64,000 bases of DNA from NCBI RefSeq assembly GCF_001303895.1, contig NZ_LJSD01000037.1:1-64000 (forward strand), in the 5' to 3' direction. The notes beneath the pieces were generated by a model. The model was not told where the DNA came from, made no database searches, and worked only from the letters and a program-made list of their open reading frames with translations. How positions within the stretch are numbered: the stretch's first letter is position 1; every line of letters begins with the position of its first letter. The stretch comes from Mesorhizobium sp. 1M-11 (GTDB lineage Bacteria > Pseudomonadota > Alphaproteobacteria > Rhizobiales > Rhizobiaceae). A program made the translations under genes and the position numbers. This document shows, one piece after another, positions 51,729 to 61,038 of this stretch.

Positions 51729-52562
51729 CTATTGCTTGCAGGGCTTCTGCGGCGTGTCGAACAGAGAGAGATTGACCAGTTTGCCGGTCATCGAGAAATC
51801 GCCGTAGTCCATGGTGAGATCCCGCGTCAGACCGTTCTCGTGCAACTTGAAGGAGATGCGGTAGGACGGCAGTTCTTCGCCATCCACCTTGTCGGTCTGG
51901 TCGAAATAGGCGATGTCGACCGGCCAGTATTTGTCCTTGCTGAACTTGGCGAGCGCCGAAAACTCGGGATCGTCCTTCGCCGCCGGCGCCGGCTTTCCGA
52001 CCACCACGGTTGTGGTCATCACCTTGTCGGCAGTGTCGGAGCCATCATACAGGCTGGTTTCGTAGAAGGTCTCGCCCTTCTCGGCCTTGCCGATCAGTTC
52101 CACCAGATGCTGGGTCGGGAACTGGGTTGATGTCAGCTCCAGCGTTTTCTTGTCCGGCTTGTCCAATTCGACCTTGAGATCCTTGGGCTCCTTGGTTGCA
52201 GTGCCCTTCACTTCCTTGTCCATCGACTGGTCGACGAAGGATTTCGTCACGAAGGAAAAGGTCTTGCCCTGAGCGTCCTCGAAGGTCGTCGTCTGCTGGT
52301 CTGTAAGGCGCGTGTTGTTGTCGTTTGTCGCGATCTGAGTCACGAACCGGAACTTGACCGTATAGCCCTCGCAAGGCGAGCCGTTGAATTCGTAGACCAT
52401 GCGCCCCGAAAGGCCGGTGATGCCGGACCGATCGGAAGCTTTGTCCAAGGCGAGGTCATAGACGGCTCGGTGCGGCTGCAGCAGCGGCGCAGCAAATGCA
52501 GAAGCGGCGGGCAGAGCGGTAGAGAGCAGAAAAGCACTGGCGATAAGGCGCGTCACGCGCAT
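51729..52562 (-). CDS. eipB: DUF1849 cell-envelope integrity protein, EipB-like
   Basis: 277-residue periplasmic protein. A clean signal peptide (MRVTRLIASAFLLSTALPAASAFA) precedes HRAVYDLALDKASDRSGITGLSGRMVYEFNGSPCEGYTVKFRFVT, the DUF1849 start. Brucella EipB, the studied member, is a beta-spiral needed for envelope stability with an internal disulfide; the matching cysteines here are C64 and C275 near the C-terminus (KPCKQ). Length and cysteine placement agree. It is first in a minus-strand unit with DUF4031 and the exporter, and divergent from the RidA gene. Confidence 0.88.
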   Translation of the reverse strand: MRVTRLIASAFLLSTALPAASAFAAPLLQPHRAVYDLALDKASDRSGITGLSGRMVYEFNGSPCEGYTVKFRFVTQIATNDNNTRLTDQQTTTFEDAQGKTFSFVTKSFVDQSMDKEVKGTATKEPKDLKVELDKPDKKTLELTSTQFPTQHLVELIGKAEKGETFYETSLYDGSDTADKVMTTTVVVGKPAPAAKDDPEFSALAKFSKDKYWPVDIAYFDQTDKVDGEELPSYRISFKLHENGLTRDLTMDYGDFSMTGKLVNLSLFDTPQKPCKQ

Positions 52563-52698
52563 GGGCAGCTCCGGTGGTCGCGGCTGTCAGTCGAACCGCA
52601 AAAGATGATCCACATCACAAAAAGTCGTGGCGGAAGCGTGTCAAACAATGCAGTTTCGACCCAACCGACGCAACACCTTCAAGCAATAGGGAATTACC

Positions 52699-53163
52699 AT
52701 GGGCGAAACAATCGAAAAGCGGCTAAGCGAGATCGGCATCACCTTGCCGGTGCCCGCAGTGCCAGTCGCCAATTATGTTCCGTTTGCCCGCAGCGGCAAT
52801 CTTCTGCTGACCTCCGGTCAGTTGCCATTGAAGGATGGCAAGCTTACCGCTACCGGCCTCCTCGGCCGCGATGTCGACGTTGCCGCTGGTCAGGAAGCCG
52901 CGAAATATTGCGCGGTCAACATCCTCGCACAGGCCAAGGCCGCACTCGGCGACCTCGAAAAGATCCGCCGCGTCGTCAAGATCACTGTATTCGTCGCCTC
53001 GGCGCCCAACTTCGTTGAACAGCACCTTGTCGCCAACGGCGCTTCCGATCTGCTGGCGACCGCGCTCGGTGAAAAAGGCAAGCATGCTCGCTCCGCAGTC
53101 GGCAGTGCGTCGCTGCCGCTTAATGCCCCCGTCGAAATCGAAGCGATCCTGGAAGTCGAATAG
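52699..53163 (+). CDS. RidA/YjgF family protein
   Basis: 154-residue trimeric enamine/imine deaminase-like protein of the longer COG0251 branch. Motifs are IEKRLSEIGITLP, NYVPFARSGNLLLTSGQLPLKDGKL, NILAQAKAALGDLEKIRRVVKITVFV and HARSAVGSASLPLNAPVEIEAI. The arginine that in RidA binds the carboxylate is in HARSAVG. It would remove reactive enamines made by PLP enzymes, but members of this branch are not well characterised. Followed after 12 bases by the GDPD gene. Confidence 0.9.
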   Translation: MGETIEKRLSEIGITLPVPAVPVANYVPFARSGNLLLTSGQLPLKDGKLTATGLLGRDVDVAAGQEAAKYCAVNILAQAKAALGDLEKIRRVVKITVFVASAPNFVEQHLVANGASDLLATALGEKGKHARSAVGSASLPLNAPVEIEAILEVE

Positions 53164-53175
53164 GCCGACCCCGTC

Positions 53176-53904
53176 ATGACCGACATTTCCTGGTTGACCG
53201 CCCGACCGATCGCGCATCGCGGCTTTCATGATCTCAACGACAAGTGTTGGGAGAACACGCTTTCCGCATTCTCCGCTGCGATCGAGCGTGGCTATGCCAT
53301 CGAGTGCGACGTGCATCTTTCCGCCGACGGAGTGCCGATCGTCATCCATGATGACGATCTGCGCCGGCTGACCGGCACCGAGGGTTTCGTTTGGCAGCGG
53401 ACGGCTGCGGAGATGGCGCAACTGCGTGTCGGCGGCACTGACGACCATCCGCCAACGCTGCGTGAATTGCTTGACCTCGTTGACGGGCGCGTTCCGCTCG
53501 TCATCGAGATCAAGGGCACGCCTGGACATGACGCCGGGCTGGTCAAGGCAGTCGGGCGTCTGCTCAGGCGCTACGAAGGCCAGGTTGCCATCATGTCGTT
53601 CGATCACTGGCTGATCCGTGAATTCGAGACAGAGGCGCCCGGTATTCCCGGCGGCTTGACCGCCTATGGCACAGGAAACCACGAGACCGAGGCGCATTTT
53701 TCCATGCTGGCGCACGGCATTGTCTTTACCTCCTATGCCGCCGGCGACCTGCCCAACCGCTTCGTCTCCTTCGTACGGGAAAAGCTCGGCATGCCGGTCA
53801 TCACCTGGACCATCCGCGACCAACCGGCAATCGACCTCACCTTCAAATATGCCGACCAGATGACATTCGAAGGATTCGAGCCTGATCCCGTACGTGTCGC
53901 CTGA
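53176..53904 (+). CDS. Glycerophosphodiester phosphodiesterase family protein
   Basis: 242-residue TIM barrel of the GDPD family. Catalytic and metal residues seen: H14-R15 (IAHRGFHD), E26-N27 (WENTLSAF), E43 and D45 (IECDVHLSADG) and H58 (VIHDDDLRRLTG). Late motifs are PLVIEIKG, AIMSFDHWLI and TWTIRDQ. There is no signal peptide, so it is a cytoplasmic form, like UgpQ, that would split glycerophosphodiesters from phospholipid turnover. It lies between the RidA and FemAB-like genes. Confidence 0.93.
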   Translation: MTDISWLTARPIAHRGFHDLNDKCWENTLSAFSAAIERGYAIECDVHLSADGVPIVIHDDDLRRLTGTEGFVWQRTAAEMAQLRVGGTDDHPPTLRELLDLVDGRVPLVIEIKGTPGHDAGLVKAVGRLLRRYEGQVAIMSFDHWLIREFETEAPGIPGGLTAYGTGNHETEAHFSMLAHGIVFTSYAAGDLPNRFVSFVREKLGMPVITWTIRDQPAIDLTFKYADQMTFEGFEPDPVRVA

Positions 53905-53946
53905 CACCATCTTGCACGCGCTCCAAAGGACCATAAGTAACAGGCC

Positions 53947-55200
53947 ATGGACCAGGGCGACGATGTGAGGGAACTGGAAGGGGCAGGCTATGCCGTGCGC
54001 ATAGCCGCCAGCATCGACGCCTTCACCCGTGAGGAATGGGATGGTCTTGCCGGCACGACAAGAGCATCGGAAACTGACTACAACCCGTTCGTTTCATTTG
54101 ATTTTCTGAGCTCTCTGGAAGAGTCCAACTGTGCCGTTTCGCGTACCGGCTGGCAGGGTCATCATCTCAGGCTCGAAGCGGCCGACGGCAGGCTGCTCGG
54201 CGCCGTTCCCTGCTATGTAAAATCACACAGCCAGGGCGAATATGTTTTCGACCACGGTTGGGCTGACGCTTTCGAGCGCGCCGGCGGCCGCTATTATCCC
54301 AAGCTGCAATGTTCGGTTCCGTTCACGCCCGCCACAGGCCCTCGCCTGCTCGTCTCGAACGGCGAAGATGCCGGCACCGTGAAAGCGGCGCTGGCTGCGG
54401 GACTGAAACTCGTCACCGAGCGGCTCGGCGTATCGTCATCGCACGTCACCTTCGCAGATGAGGATGATATCGCCACGCTCGAAGCTGCCGGTTTCCTGCA
54501 CCGCACCGATCAGCAGTTTCACTTTTTCAACGAAGCCTATGGCAACTATGATGATTTCCTGGCTACGCTGGCATCCCGCAAGCGCAAGGCGCTGAAGAAG
54601 GAGCGTCGCGAAGCGCTTGGTGCCGGCATCACCATCGAGCGGTTGACGGGCAAGGACATCACCGAGCGAGTCTGGGACGATTTCTTCGCCTTCTACATGG
54701 ATACCGGCAGCCGCAAATGGGGTCGGCCCTATCTTAACCGCCGCTTCTTTTCGCTGATTGGCGAGCGCATGGCCAACGACATCCTGCTCGTCATGGCCAA
54801 ACGCAACGGCCGCTACATTGCCGGCGCTATCAACTTCATCGGCTCCGATACGCTCTATGGCCGCAATTGGGGCTGCATCGAGGACCATCCCTTCCTGCAT
54901 TTCGAAGTCTGCTACCATCAGGCCATCGATTTTGCGATCGAGAGGAAATTACGGGTCGTGGAGGCTGGCGCCCAGGGTGACCACAAGCTGGCGCGCGGCT
55001 ATCGGCCAGTAACGGTGCATTCGGCACACTACATCGCACACCCCGGCCTCAGGCGCGCCGTCGCCGATTATCTCGTACGCGAACGCCGCGAAGTGGCGTC
55101 GATGAGTGACTATCTCGCCGAGCACACGCCTTTCCGCAAAGGCGAGACAGCGGTCGATGAACCTTGTCTCAGTGAACCACGGTCCGAGAAAACAGGTTGA
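53947..55200 (+). CDS. FemAB-like acyltransferase (DUF482, PF04339)
   Basis: 417-residue cytoplasmic protein with the two GNAT-like folds of the FemAB_like family. Typical segments are WDGLAGTTRASETDYNPFVSFDFLSSLEESN, GAVPCYVKSHSQGEYVFDHGWADAFERAGGRYYPKLQCSVPFTPATGPRLL, RKRKALKKERREAL and a C-terminal DFAIERKLRVVEAGAQGDHKLARGYRPV. The substrate is unknown; FemAB relatives join amino acids to peptidoglycan, but this branch is wide-spread and unproven. Its 3' end overlaps the convergent SMR gene by 32 bases. Confidence 0.9.
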   Translation: MDQGDDVRELEGAGYAVRIAASIDAFTREEWDGLAGTTRASETDYNPFVSFDFLSSLEESNCAVSRTGWQGHHLRLEAADGRLLGAVPCYVKSHSQGEYVFDHGWADAFERAGGRYYPKLQCSVPFTPATGPRLLVSNGEDAGTVKAALAAGLKLVTERLGVSSSHVTFADEDDIATLEAAGFLHRTDQQFHFFNEAYGNYDDFLATLASRKRKALKKERREALGAGITIERLTGKDITERVWDDFFAFYMDTGSRKWGRPYLNRRFFSLIGERMANDILLVMAKRNGRYIAGAINFIGSDTLYGRNWGCIEDHPFLHFEVCYHQAIDFAIERKLRVVEAGAQGDHKLARGYRPVTVHSAHYIAHPGLRRAVADYLVRERREVASMSDYLAEHTPFRKGETAVDEPCLSEPRSEKTG

Positions 55201-55504
55201 TCACCACCACGCCAGCCATGATCAGCCCCATGCCGACGAGCGCGGGCATGTCGAGCGCCTGGCGAAACCAGATCCAGCCGATGGCGGTGATCAGCACAAT
55301 GCCGGCGCCGCACCACAGCGCATAGACGATGCCCACCGGCATGGTGCGCAGCGGCAGCGACAGGAAATAGAAGGCAAGCGCGTAGCCGGCCACCGAGACC
55401 AGCGATGGTCCGAGCCTGGTAAATCCTTGCGTTTCCTTGAGCGCCGTGGTCGCAACCACCTCGAACAGGATCGCCACGATGAGATAGAGATAGTTCTGCA
55501 ACAT
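55169..55504 (-). CDS. Small multidrug resistance (SMR/EmrE-like) transporter
   Basis: 111-residue inner-membrane protein with four helices. The membrane-embedded glutamate (E15, AILFEVVATTALK) that couples protons and cations is present, followed by GYALAFYFLSLPLRTMPVGIVYALWCGAGIVLITAIGWIWF, the SMR signature. It would act as an antiparallel dimer exporting quaternary cations or guanidinium-like compounds. It is a single gene, not a paired SMR. The ATG at 55504 is used; a far longer frame runs antisense through the HIT gene. The last 32 bases overlap the FemAB-like gene tail to tail. Confidence 0.92.
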   Translation of the reverse strand: MLQNYLYLIVAILFEVVATTALKETQGFTRLGPSLVSVAGYALAFYFLSLPLRTMPVGIVYALWCGAGIVLITAIGWIWFRQALDMPALVGMGLIMAGVVVINLFSRTVVH

Positions 55505-55579
55505 GCTTTTCCGGGGCCTGATTTCGTGCAACCTGCGCGATGAATACCCTGACCGGCCAGAGAGCACGAGAGGCACATC

Positions 55580-56002
55580 ATGAGCTACGACGATACCAAC
55601 ATCTTCGCCAAGTTGTTGCGCGGGGAGATTCCCTCGCACCGTGTCTATGAAGATGATGCCGTGATCGCTTTCATGGATGTCATGCCGCAAGGCAAGGGCC
55701 ACATCCTGGTCGTTCCGCGTGCGCCATCGCGCAACCTGCTCGATGCCGACCCAGCGACATTCGCGCCGCTTTTTGCCGTCGTCCAGAAGGTCGCGCAAGC
55801 CGTGAAGAAAGCCTTCGCTGCCGACGGCGTCACCATCATGCAATTCAATGAGCCGGCCTCGGGTCAGACCGTATACCACCTGCATGTGCACGTCATTCCG
55901 CGCTTCGACGGCGTGCCGCTTAAGCCGCACAGTGGCGAGATGGAAAAGCCTGACGTGCTCGCCGCGAATGCCGACAAGATCAAGGCAGCGCTGGCCAGCT
56001 GA
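55580..56002 (+). CDS. HIT family nucleotide-binding protein
   Basis: 140-residue histidine-triad protein of the HinT branch, a purine nucleoside phosphoramidase in studied members. The triad is H100-L-H102-V-H104 (VYHLHVHVIPRF). The N-terminus TNIFAKLLRGEIPSHRVYEDDAVIAFMDVMPQGKGHILVVPRAPSRNLLD is the usual HIT pattern. It is divergent from the SMR gene and ends 11 bases from the convergent azlD-like gene. Confidence 0.95.
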   Translation: MSYDDTNIFAKLLRGEIPSHRVYEDDAVIAFMDVMPQGKGHILVVPRAPSRNLLDADPATFAPLFAVVQKVAQAVKKAFAADGVTIMQFNEPASGQTVYHLHVHVIPRFDGVPLKPHSGEMEKPDVLAANADKIKAALAS

Positions 56003-56013
56003 ACCGGCCCGAA

Positions 56014-56364
56014 TCAAAGCCTCAGATAGAGCCCCGCCACCAGCAGAAGTTCAGCCACAACGATGCCAGCGACCATGCGCTTGCCCGACACCAGATAGGC
56101 AGCGAATCCCAAGGCTGCTGCAGCGATACGCAAGACAAGCGAGGTGTGCGCGAGCGCGCCACCGGGAAAGACGATCAGATTGCCGATGACGGCCGCGACA
56201 AGGGCCGTCGCCATGGTGCGGACCAGCACCAGAAGGTCGGAGTCTTCGGAAAGCTTGCCGCCGAGATAGACACCGAGGAAGCGCCAGACATCGGTGGCGG
56301 CGAAACCGGCTGCAAGAATGAACAGATAGGGCCACCACCAAGTGCCGCTGGAAAAATAGCTCAT
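56014..56364 (-). CDS. AzlD-family branched-chain amino acid export subunit
   Basis: 116-residue inner-membrane protein of three or four helices, the small partner of AzlC. Seen: WWWPYLFILAAGFAATDVWRFLGVYLGGKL, VLVRTMATALVAAVIGNLIVFP and an end of hydrophobic helices. The start at 56364 (MSYFSSGTWWW) overlaps the AzlC stop by four bases, so the two subunits are made together. In E. coli the YgaZH relatives export valine; that substrate is only a guess for this pair. Confidence 0.88.
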   Translation of the reverse strand: MSYFSSGTWWWPYLFILAAGFAATDVWRFLGVYLGGKLSEDSDLLVLVRTMATALVAAVIGNLIVFPGGALAHTSLVLRIAAAALGFAAYLVSGKRMVAGIVVAELLLVAGLYLRL

Positions 56365-57098
56365 GCCGCGTGCACCCGGCGGCGCCACAGGTGCCACCCA
56401 TAGGCTGCCGTGCCGCCGACCAGTCCGGCCGCCAAGAGATCGAATTGCGGCAGCAACACGTGAAAGAGCGGCCCGAGACCAACGCCGAAAGCCATCGCCA
56501 TGTGCCCTGCCCGCTCGCGGGCAGAACCCCATAGCGAGGTCAGGAAATACATCGGCGTCAGCATCAGCAACGCCGCCGAAATGGCGAAAGGCAGCGCATC
56601 CGCCACCGCGTAGAAGGTGACGACGACAATGATGTTCGCCGTCACCAGCATGCCACCGAGGCCGGCATAAAAGATCGTACGCTTATCGCGTGGAATGTGC
56701 TTCAGGCGTTCCATGGCCAGCACCCAGGAGGTCACGGCCACGAAATGCGAGAGCAGATAGAGTACCCACGGCCGGGTTCTGTCGGCGCGCATCTCGGGCA
56801 CGAGCGCCATCACCATCGGCATCAGGCGGATGGCCGACAGCGTCACAGCAAACATTGCGGCTGGCAACGCCACTCCCGATACGATGGCGCCCACGAGCAC
56901 GACCATCGATGGCAGTGCCCAGACAATGCCCGTCATGAAGGCAGCCTGCGCCACCGTGACTCCGGCATCTTTCGCCAATGCGGCGAAGCCGACGAAAGAG
57001 CTGACAAGGATCAACCCAGGAAGGGAAAAAGCAGCGCGAACGCCGCGCAGGAACCAGATCGAACGGGGCAGCGTCGTGTCGGAGATCGAGGTCGACAT
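56361..57098 (-). CDS. AzlC-family branched-chain amino acid exporter
   Basis: 245-residue inner-membrane protein, the large subunit of an AzlCD/YgaZH-type exporter. FVGFAALAKDAGVTVAQAAFMTGIVWALPSMVVLVGAIVSGVALPAAMFAVTLSAIRLMPMVMALVPEMR is the AzlC core, with further helices after it. The ATG at 57098 (MSTSISDTT) is preferred; an upstream frame of 30 codons is unlikely. AzlD follows by ATGA overlap. A 168-base gap separates it from the kinase gene upstream, in which I see no gene. Confidence 0.9.
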   Translation of the reverse strand: MSTSISDTTLPRSIWFLRGVRAAFSLPGLILVSSFVGFAALAKDAGVTVAQAAFMTGIVWALPSMVVLVGAIVSGVALPAAMFAVTLSAIRLMPMVMALVPEMRADRTRPWVLYLLSHFVAVTSWVLAMERLKHIPRDKRTIFYAGLGGMLVTANIIVVVTFYAVADALPFAISAALLMLTPMYFLTSLWGSARERAGHMAMAFGVGLGPLFHVLLPQFDLLAAGLVGGTAAYGWHLWRRRVHAA

Positions 57099-57266
57099 GC
57101 CTCGGCCATAGCATGGGCTGCCCTGTGATGCGACCACGGCGAAAGGTGCATGCCGCCTTTCCGTTGATCCAGGAAATCCTGTAAGCACGCGCGTAGCGTC
57201 AATATTTTTGCATTCGGCAAAGCAGGCCGGCGGACCGATAGCCGACCCGTGGGCTCTTCGCGTTTG

Positions 57267-57896
57267 CTACGCTTTTGCCGCGAGCTTCTCGAACGCATTT
57301 GGCCGGCGTGAGTTCCGGTCCAGCCGCTCACGGATCACTTGGGCGCATTCCCCGGGCGTAAGCGCCGATGTGTCGACTTCCAGGTCGTAGATTCCCGGCT
57401 CGTGCACTTCCTGCTGCCATCGCCGTACCGGAAGCGGAAAAGGATCGTCGACGGTGCCGCTGAGATACCGGCCTTCCCGACCCGGCTCAGAAAGACCGCG
57501 ACGTCTCATGATTTCCTCCAACGGGCATCTGACGCCGACGAACAGAACCGGCAGTCCTTCGAGGCGCCGTGCGCAATCGGGGAGGATATTCAACGATTTG
57601 GAGTAAGAGGCGTGATGTCCGATGTCGGCCACAACGTTCAAGCCCAGCCGGCTGTGCGCGGCGATTGTTTCGTACAGCGCCGCATAGAATGTCGGAACCA
57701 TCGTCTCCAGATCCGGACGTTCGCCGCCGGGTCTGAGACCGATGCCAGGGCGATAGCGCAGCGGCGTGACAGGCTCATAGACATCGACGCCAAGATTCAT
57801 CCAGGCGCCATCGAAAATTTCCTGAACCGCCCGCACGATGCTCGACTTTCCCGATCGTGGGGCGCCGTTCAAGATAACGATCCGACCCAAACCCAT
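57267..57896 (-). CDS. Chloramphenicol-phosphotransferase-like kinase
   Basis: 209-residue P-loop kinase of the CPT family (PF07931). The P-loop is GAPRSGKS at 11-18, the catalytic aspartate is D38 (NLGVDVY), and VLFVGVRCPLEEIMRR and VHEPGIYDLEVDTS match Streptomyces chloramphenicol phosphotransferase by eye. In rhizobia such genes are common without any link to chloramphenicol, so resistance should not be assumed; the true substrate may be another small hydroxyl compound. It follows clpA after a strong terminator. Confidence 0.85.
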   Translation of the reverse strand: MGLGRIVILNGAPRSGKSSIVRAVQEIFDGAWMNLGVDVYEPVTPLRYRPGIGLRPGGERPDLETMVPTFYAALYETIAAHSRLGLNVVADIGHHASYSKSLNILPDCARRLEGLPVLFVGVRCPLEEIMRRRGLSEPGREGRYLSGTVDDPFPLPVRRWQQEVHEPGIYDLEVDTSALTPGECAQVIRERLDRNSRRPNAFEKLAAKA

Positions 57897-57920
57897 GGTC
57901 TTTCGCCTCCGCTACAAATG

Positions 57921-57947
57921 AAAAAGCCCCTTCGCCGGGGCTTTTTT
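57921..57947. terminator. Rho-independent terminator of clpA
   Basis: AAAAAGCCCC (57921-57930) and GGGGCTTTTT (57937-57946) form a 10-base stem with a 6-base loop and A/T runs on both sides. It is 26 bases after the clpA stop. Confidence 0.88.
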
Positions 57948-57972
57948 GTCGGCGGTTCACCAGCGACAGCCG

Positions 57973-60438
57973 TCAGTTCTTGCGCGGCAGTTGCGGCACC
58001 AGGCTGCGCTTGCCGCCGTCCTTGCCCTTAGGCACCTGCTTGGAAGCGACAGCCTTCTTGACGGTGGCCTTCTTGGCCGCCGCCTTGCGTGGCTTCGGCG
58101 CGTTCTCTTCCGGTTCCTTTTTCGGCTTCACCGGTGTCTCGTCGGCCAGCGTTTCCAGCTTGAGCCCAGCCTCGCCGGTCTCCTTCTTCTCGACGCTGAC
58201 GCGCACCGTACCACCGTGTTTCAACTTGCCGAACAACACCTCGTCTGCCAGCGGCTTCTTGATGTGTTCCTGGATGATACGGCCAAGCGGGCGCGCGCCC
58301 ATGCGCTCGTCATAGCCCTTGTCGGCCAGCCAGGCGATCGCTTCCGGCGACAGATCGAAAGTGACCCCACGCTCTGAAAGCTGCGCCTCCAGCTGCATGA
58401 CGAACTTCTGCACCACCTGATGCACCACAGGTACGGGCAGCGAGCCGAACGGGATGATGGCATCGAGACGGTTACGGAATTCCGGTGTGAACAGCCGGTT
58501 GATCGCCTCGACGTCGTCGCCTTCACGTTTGGTCGAGCCGAAGCCGATCGCCGCGCGCTGCGCATCCGCCGCGCCTGCGTTCGTTGTCATGATCAGGATC
58601 ACGTTGCGGAAGTCGATCTGCTTGCCGTTGTGGTCGGTCAGCTTGCCGTGGTCCATCACCTGCAACAGGATGTTGAACAGGTCCGGGTGCGCCTTTTCCA
58701 CTTCATCGAGCAGCAGCACGCAGTGCGGATGCTGGTCGACGCCGTCGGTGAGCAGGCCGCCCTGATCGAAGCCGACATAACCCGGAGGCGCGCCGATCAA
58801 CCGCGAGACCGTATGGCGCTCCATATATTCCGACATGTCGAAGCGCAGCAGTTCGACGCCGAGCGAGGCGGCGAGCTGCTTGGCCACTTCGGTCTTGCCG
58901 ACGCCGGTCGGACCCGAGAACAGGTAGGAGCCGATCGGCTTCTCCGGTTCGCGCAGGCCGGCACGCGCCAGCTTGATCGCTGAAGTGAGCGCGGTGATCG
59001 CCGTATCCTGACCATAGACGACACGCTTCAATTCGACATCGAGTCCGGCAAGCACCTTCTCATCGTCGGCGGAAACCGTCTTCGGCGGGATACGTGCCAT
59101 GGTGGCGATGGTCGCCTCGATCTCCTTGATTCCGATCGTCTTCTTGCGCTTGCCTTCGGGCAGCAACATCTGTGAGGCGCCGGTTTCGTCGATCACGTCG
59201 ATCGCCTTGTCCGGCAGCTTGCGGTCGTTGATGTAGCGAGCCGAAAGCTCGACCGAAGCCTTGATCGCATCGGTCGTGTACTTGACCTTGTGGAATTCCT
59301 CGAAATAGGGCTTCAGACCCTTCATGATCTCGATGGCATCCTCGACCGTCGGCTCGTTGACGTCGATCTTCTGGAACCGGCGAACGAGCGCGCGATCCTT
59401 CTCGAAGAACTGGCGGAATTCCTTGTAAGTCGTTGAGCCGATGCAACGAATCGCTCCGGACGACAGCGCAGGCTTGAGCAGGTTCGAAGCATCCATGGCA
59501 CCACCCGAGGTGGCGCCGGCACCGATCACCGTATGGATCTCGTCGATGAACAGGATGGCGCCCGGATAGTCCTCAAGCTCCTTGACGACCTGCTTCAGAC
59601 GCTCCTCGAAATCGCCGCGATAGCGCGTTCCGGCCAGCAGCGTGCCCATGTCGAGTGCGAAGATAGTGGCATCCGACAGCACTTCCGGCACGTCACCTTC
59701 GACGATGCGCTTGGCGAGGCCTTCGGCGATCGCCGTCTTGCCGACGCCAGGGTCACCGACGTAGAGCGGATTGTTCTTGGAACGGCGGCACAGCACCTGG
59801 ATGGTGCGGTTGATTTCAGACGCACGGCCGATCAGCGGATCGATGCGGCCTGCCTTGGCTTTGTTGTTGAGGTTGACACAGTAGGCAGTCAGCGCGTCCT
59901 GCTGCTTCTTCTTGCCACCCTCTTCCTGCTGCTCGGCACCATTAGTGCCGCTCTGCTCGTCCTCGGCGCCACGCGGCGACCGGCTTTCCGATGAGCCAGG
60001 GCGCTTGGCGATACCGTGCGAGATGTAGTTGACCGCATCGTAACGGGTCATCTGCTGTTCCTGCAGGAAATAGGCAGCGTGGCTCTCGCGTTCCGCGAAG
60101 ATGGCCACGAGCACATTGGCGCCGGAGACTTCCTCACGGCCCGATGATTGCACATGGATCACGGCACGCTGGATGACGCGTTGAAAACCCGCCGTCGGCT
60201 TGGAATCCTCATCGTAACCGGTGACGAGATTGTCGAGCTCGGTATCGATATAAGTCAGAACGGTCTGCTTCAACTCGTCCAGATCGACATTGCAGGCGCG
60301 CATCACCGCTGCCGCCTCATTGTCGTCGATCAGGGCCAGCAGAAGATGTTCGAGCGTCGCATATTCGTGGTGACGTTCGTTGGCGAAGGTCAGCGCCTGA
60401 TGAAGCGCCTTTTCCAGGCCCTGGGAGAAAGCCGGCAT
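57973..60438 (-). CDS. clpA: ATP-dependent Clp protease ATP-binding subunit ClpA
   Basis: Hexameric unfoldase that feeds ClpP. 821 residues against about 758 in E. coli. Two Clp_N repeats occupy 1-145, a charged linker 146-180, and the first AAA+ module has Walker A GDPGVGKT at 228-235 and Walker B ILFIDE. The second Walker A is GPTGVGKT at 509-516. The ClpP-docking tripeptide reads IGF at 631-633 (IGL in E. coli). From about 765 to the end is an extra Lys/Ala/Pro-rich basic tail ([19 protein letters not shown]). It follows clpS after six bases. Confidence 0.97.
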   Translation of the reverse strand: MPAFSQGLEKALHQALTFANERHHEYATLEHLLLALIDDNEAAAVMRACNVDLDELKQTVLTYIDTELDNLVTGYDEDSKPTAGFQRVIQRAVIHVQSSGREEVSGANVLVAIFAERESHAAYFLQEQQMTRYDAVNYISHGIAKRPGSSESRSPRGAEDEQSGTNGAEQQEEGGKKKQQDALTAYCVNLNNKAKAGRIDPLIGRASEINRTIQVLCRRSKNNPLYVGDPGVGKTAIAEGLAKRIVEGDVPEVLSDATIFALDMGTLLAGTRYRGDFEERLKQVVKELEDYPGAILFIDEIHTVIGAGATSGGAMDASNLLKPALSSGAIRCIGSTTYKEFRQFFEKDRALVRRFQKIDVNEPTVEDAIEIMKGLKPYFEEFHKVKYTTDAIKASVELSARYINDRKLPDKAIDVIDETGASQMLLPEGKRKKTIGIKEIEATIATMARIPPKTVSADDEKVLAGLDVELKRVVYGQDTAITALTSAIKLARAGLREPEKPIGSYLFSGPTGVGKTEVAKQLAASLGVELLRFDMSEYMERHTVSRLIGAPPGYVGFDQGGLLTDGVDQHPHCVLLLDEVEKAHPDLFNILLQVMDHGKLTDHNGKQIDFRNVILIMTTNAGAADAQRAAIGFGSTKREGDDVEAINRLFTPEFRNRLDAIIPFGSLPVPVVHQVVQKFVMQLEAQLSERGVTFDLSPEAIAWLADKGYDERMGARPLGRIIQEHIKKPLADEVLFGKLKHGGTVRVSVEKKETGEAGLKLETLADETPVKPKKEPEENAPKPRKAAAKKATVKKAVASKQVPKGKDGGKRSLVPQLPRKN

Positions 60439-60444
60439 GTTACC

Positions 60445-60810
60445 TCACTTCTTCTCCATCACGCATTGCAGCGGATGTTGGTTCTGTCGGGCGAAATCCA
60501 TGACCTGAGACACTTTGGTCTCGGCCACTTCGTAGGTGTAGACCCCGCACTCGCCCACACCGTGATTGTGGACATGAAGCATGATGCGTGTGGCGGCTTC
60601 GCGGTCCTTCTGGAAAAAACGCTCCAGCACGTGAACCACGAATTCCATCGGGGTGTAGTCGTCATTGAGGATCAGAACCCGGTAGAGGCTCGGTTTCTTT
60701 GTCTTGGTTTTCGTGCGCGTGATGACGGCCGTTCCGCGACCGGTGCCATTACCGTCGCCGCCGTTCTGCATTCGCGCCACGTCTGTCGTGGCAGTCTTAC
60801 CGGTGGTCAC
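60445..60810 (-). CDS. clpS: ClpA adaptor protein ClpS
   Basis: N-end-rule adaptor that hands proteins with bulky hydrophobic N-termini to ClpA. The core is [26 protein letters not shown], then [32 protein letters not shown], with the [10 protein letters not shown] and HxxGxxxCGVY motifs. I place the start at GTG 60808-60810, which has AGGCAGGA upstream, giving 121 residues. An ATG at 60840 or another at 60771 is also possible; only the flexible N-terminus differs. It is directly upstream of clpA in one transcript. Alphaproteobacteria may have a second ClpS elsewhere. Confidence 0.94.
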   Translation of the reverse strand: MTTGKTATTDVARMQNGGDGNGTGRGTAVITRTKTKTKKPSLYRVLILNDDYTPMEFVVHVLERFFQKDREAATRIMLHVHNHGVGECGVYTYEVAETKVSQVMDFARQNQHPLQCVMEKK

Positions 60811-60969
60811 GTATTCCTGCCTTCTGGATCGAATCCCCATCAGAACCCGACATGTAGGGTATCGATGCAGGATTTTAAGCCCTTCTGGTTAGCTGACAAT
60901 ATGGCTAGGTCCTCATTCAGTGCCGTTTTTCGCAAACGTGAAGGTGTCACACCGGCGGATACGAAAAAA

Positions 60970-60993
60970 CCCGGCTGCGCAAGCGCAACCGGG
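60970..60993 (-). terminator. Rho-independent terminator of the phasin gene
   Basis: CCCGG-C-TGCGC (60970-60980) and GCGCA-A-CCGGG (60983-60993) form a stem with one internal mismatch. On the minus strand it is followed by TTTTTTCGT. It lies 46 bases after the phasin stop. Confidence 0.82.
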
Positions 60994-61038
60994 CTCGTTG
61001 GGCGGGTCGGAAACCCGCAAACTGGCAGAAAATGAAGC

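Noticed and set aside
55505..56017. N-terminal extension of the SMR transporter frame
   Set aside because: The extra 171 codons are antisense to the HIT gene; SMR proteins are about 110 residues and begin at the ATG at 55504.
57267..57896. Chloramphenicol resistance gene
   Set aside because: The CPT fold is recognised, but chromosomal homologues without linked antibiotic genes are common; resistance is not supported.
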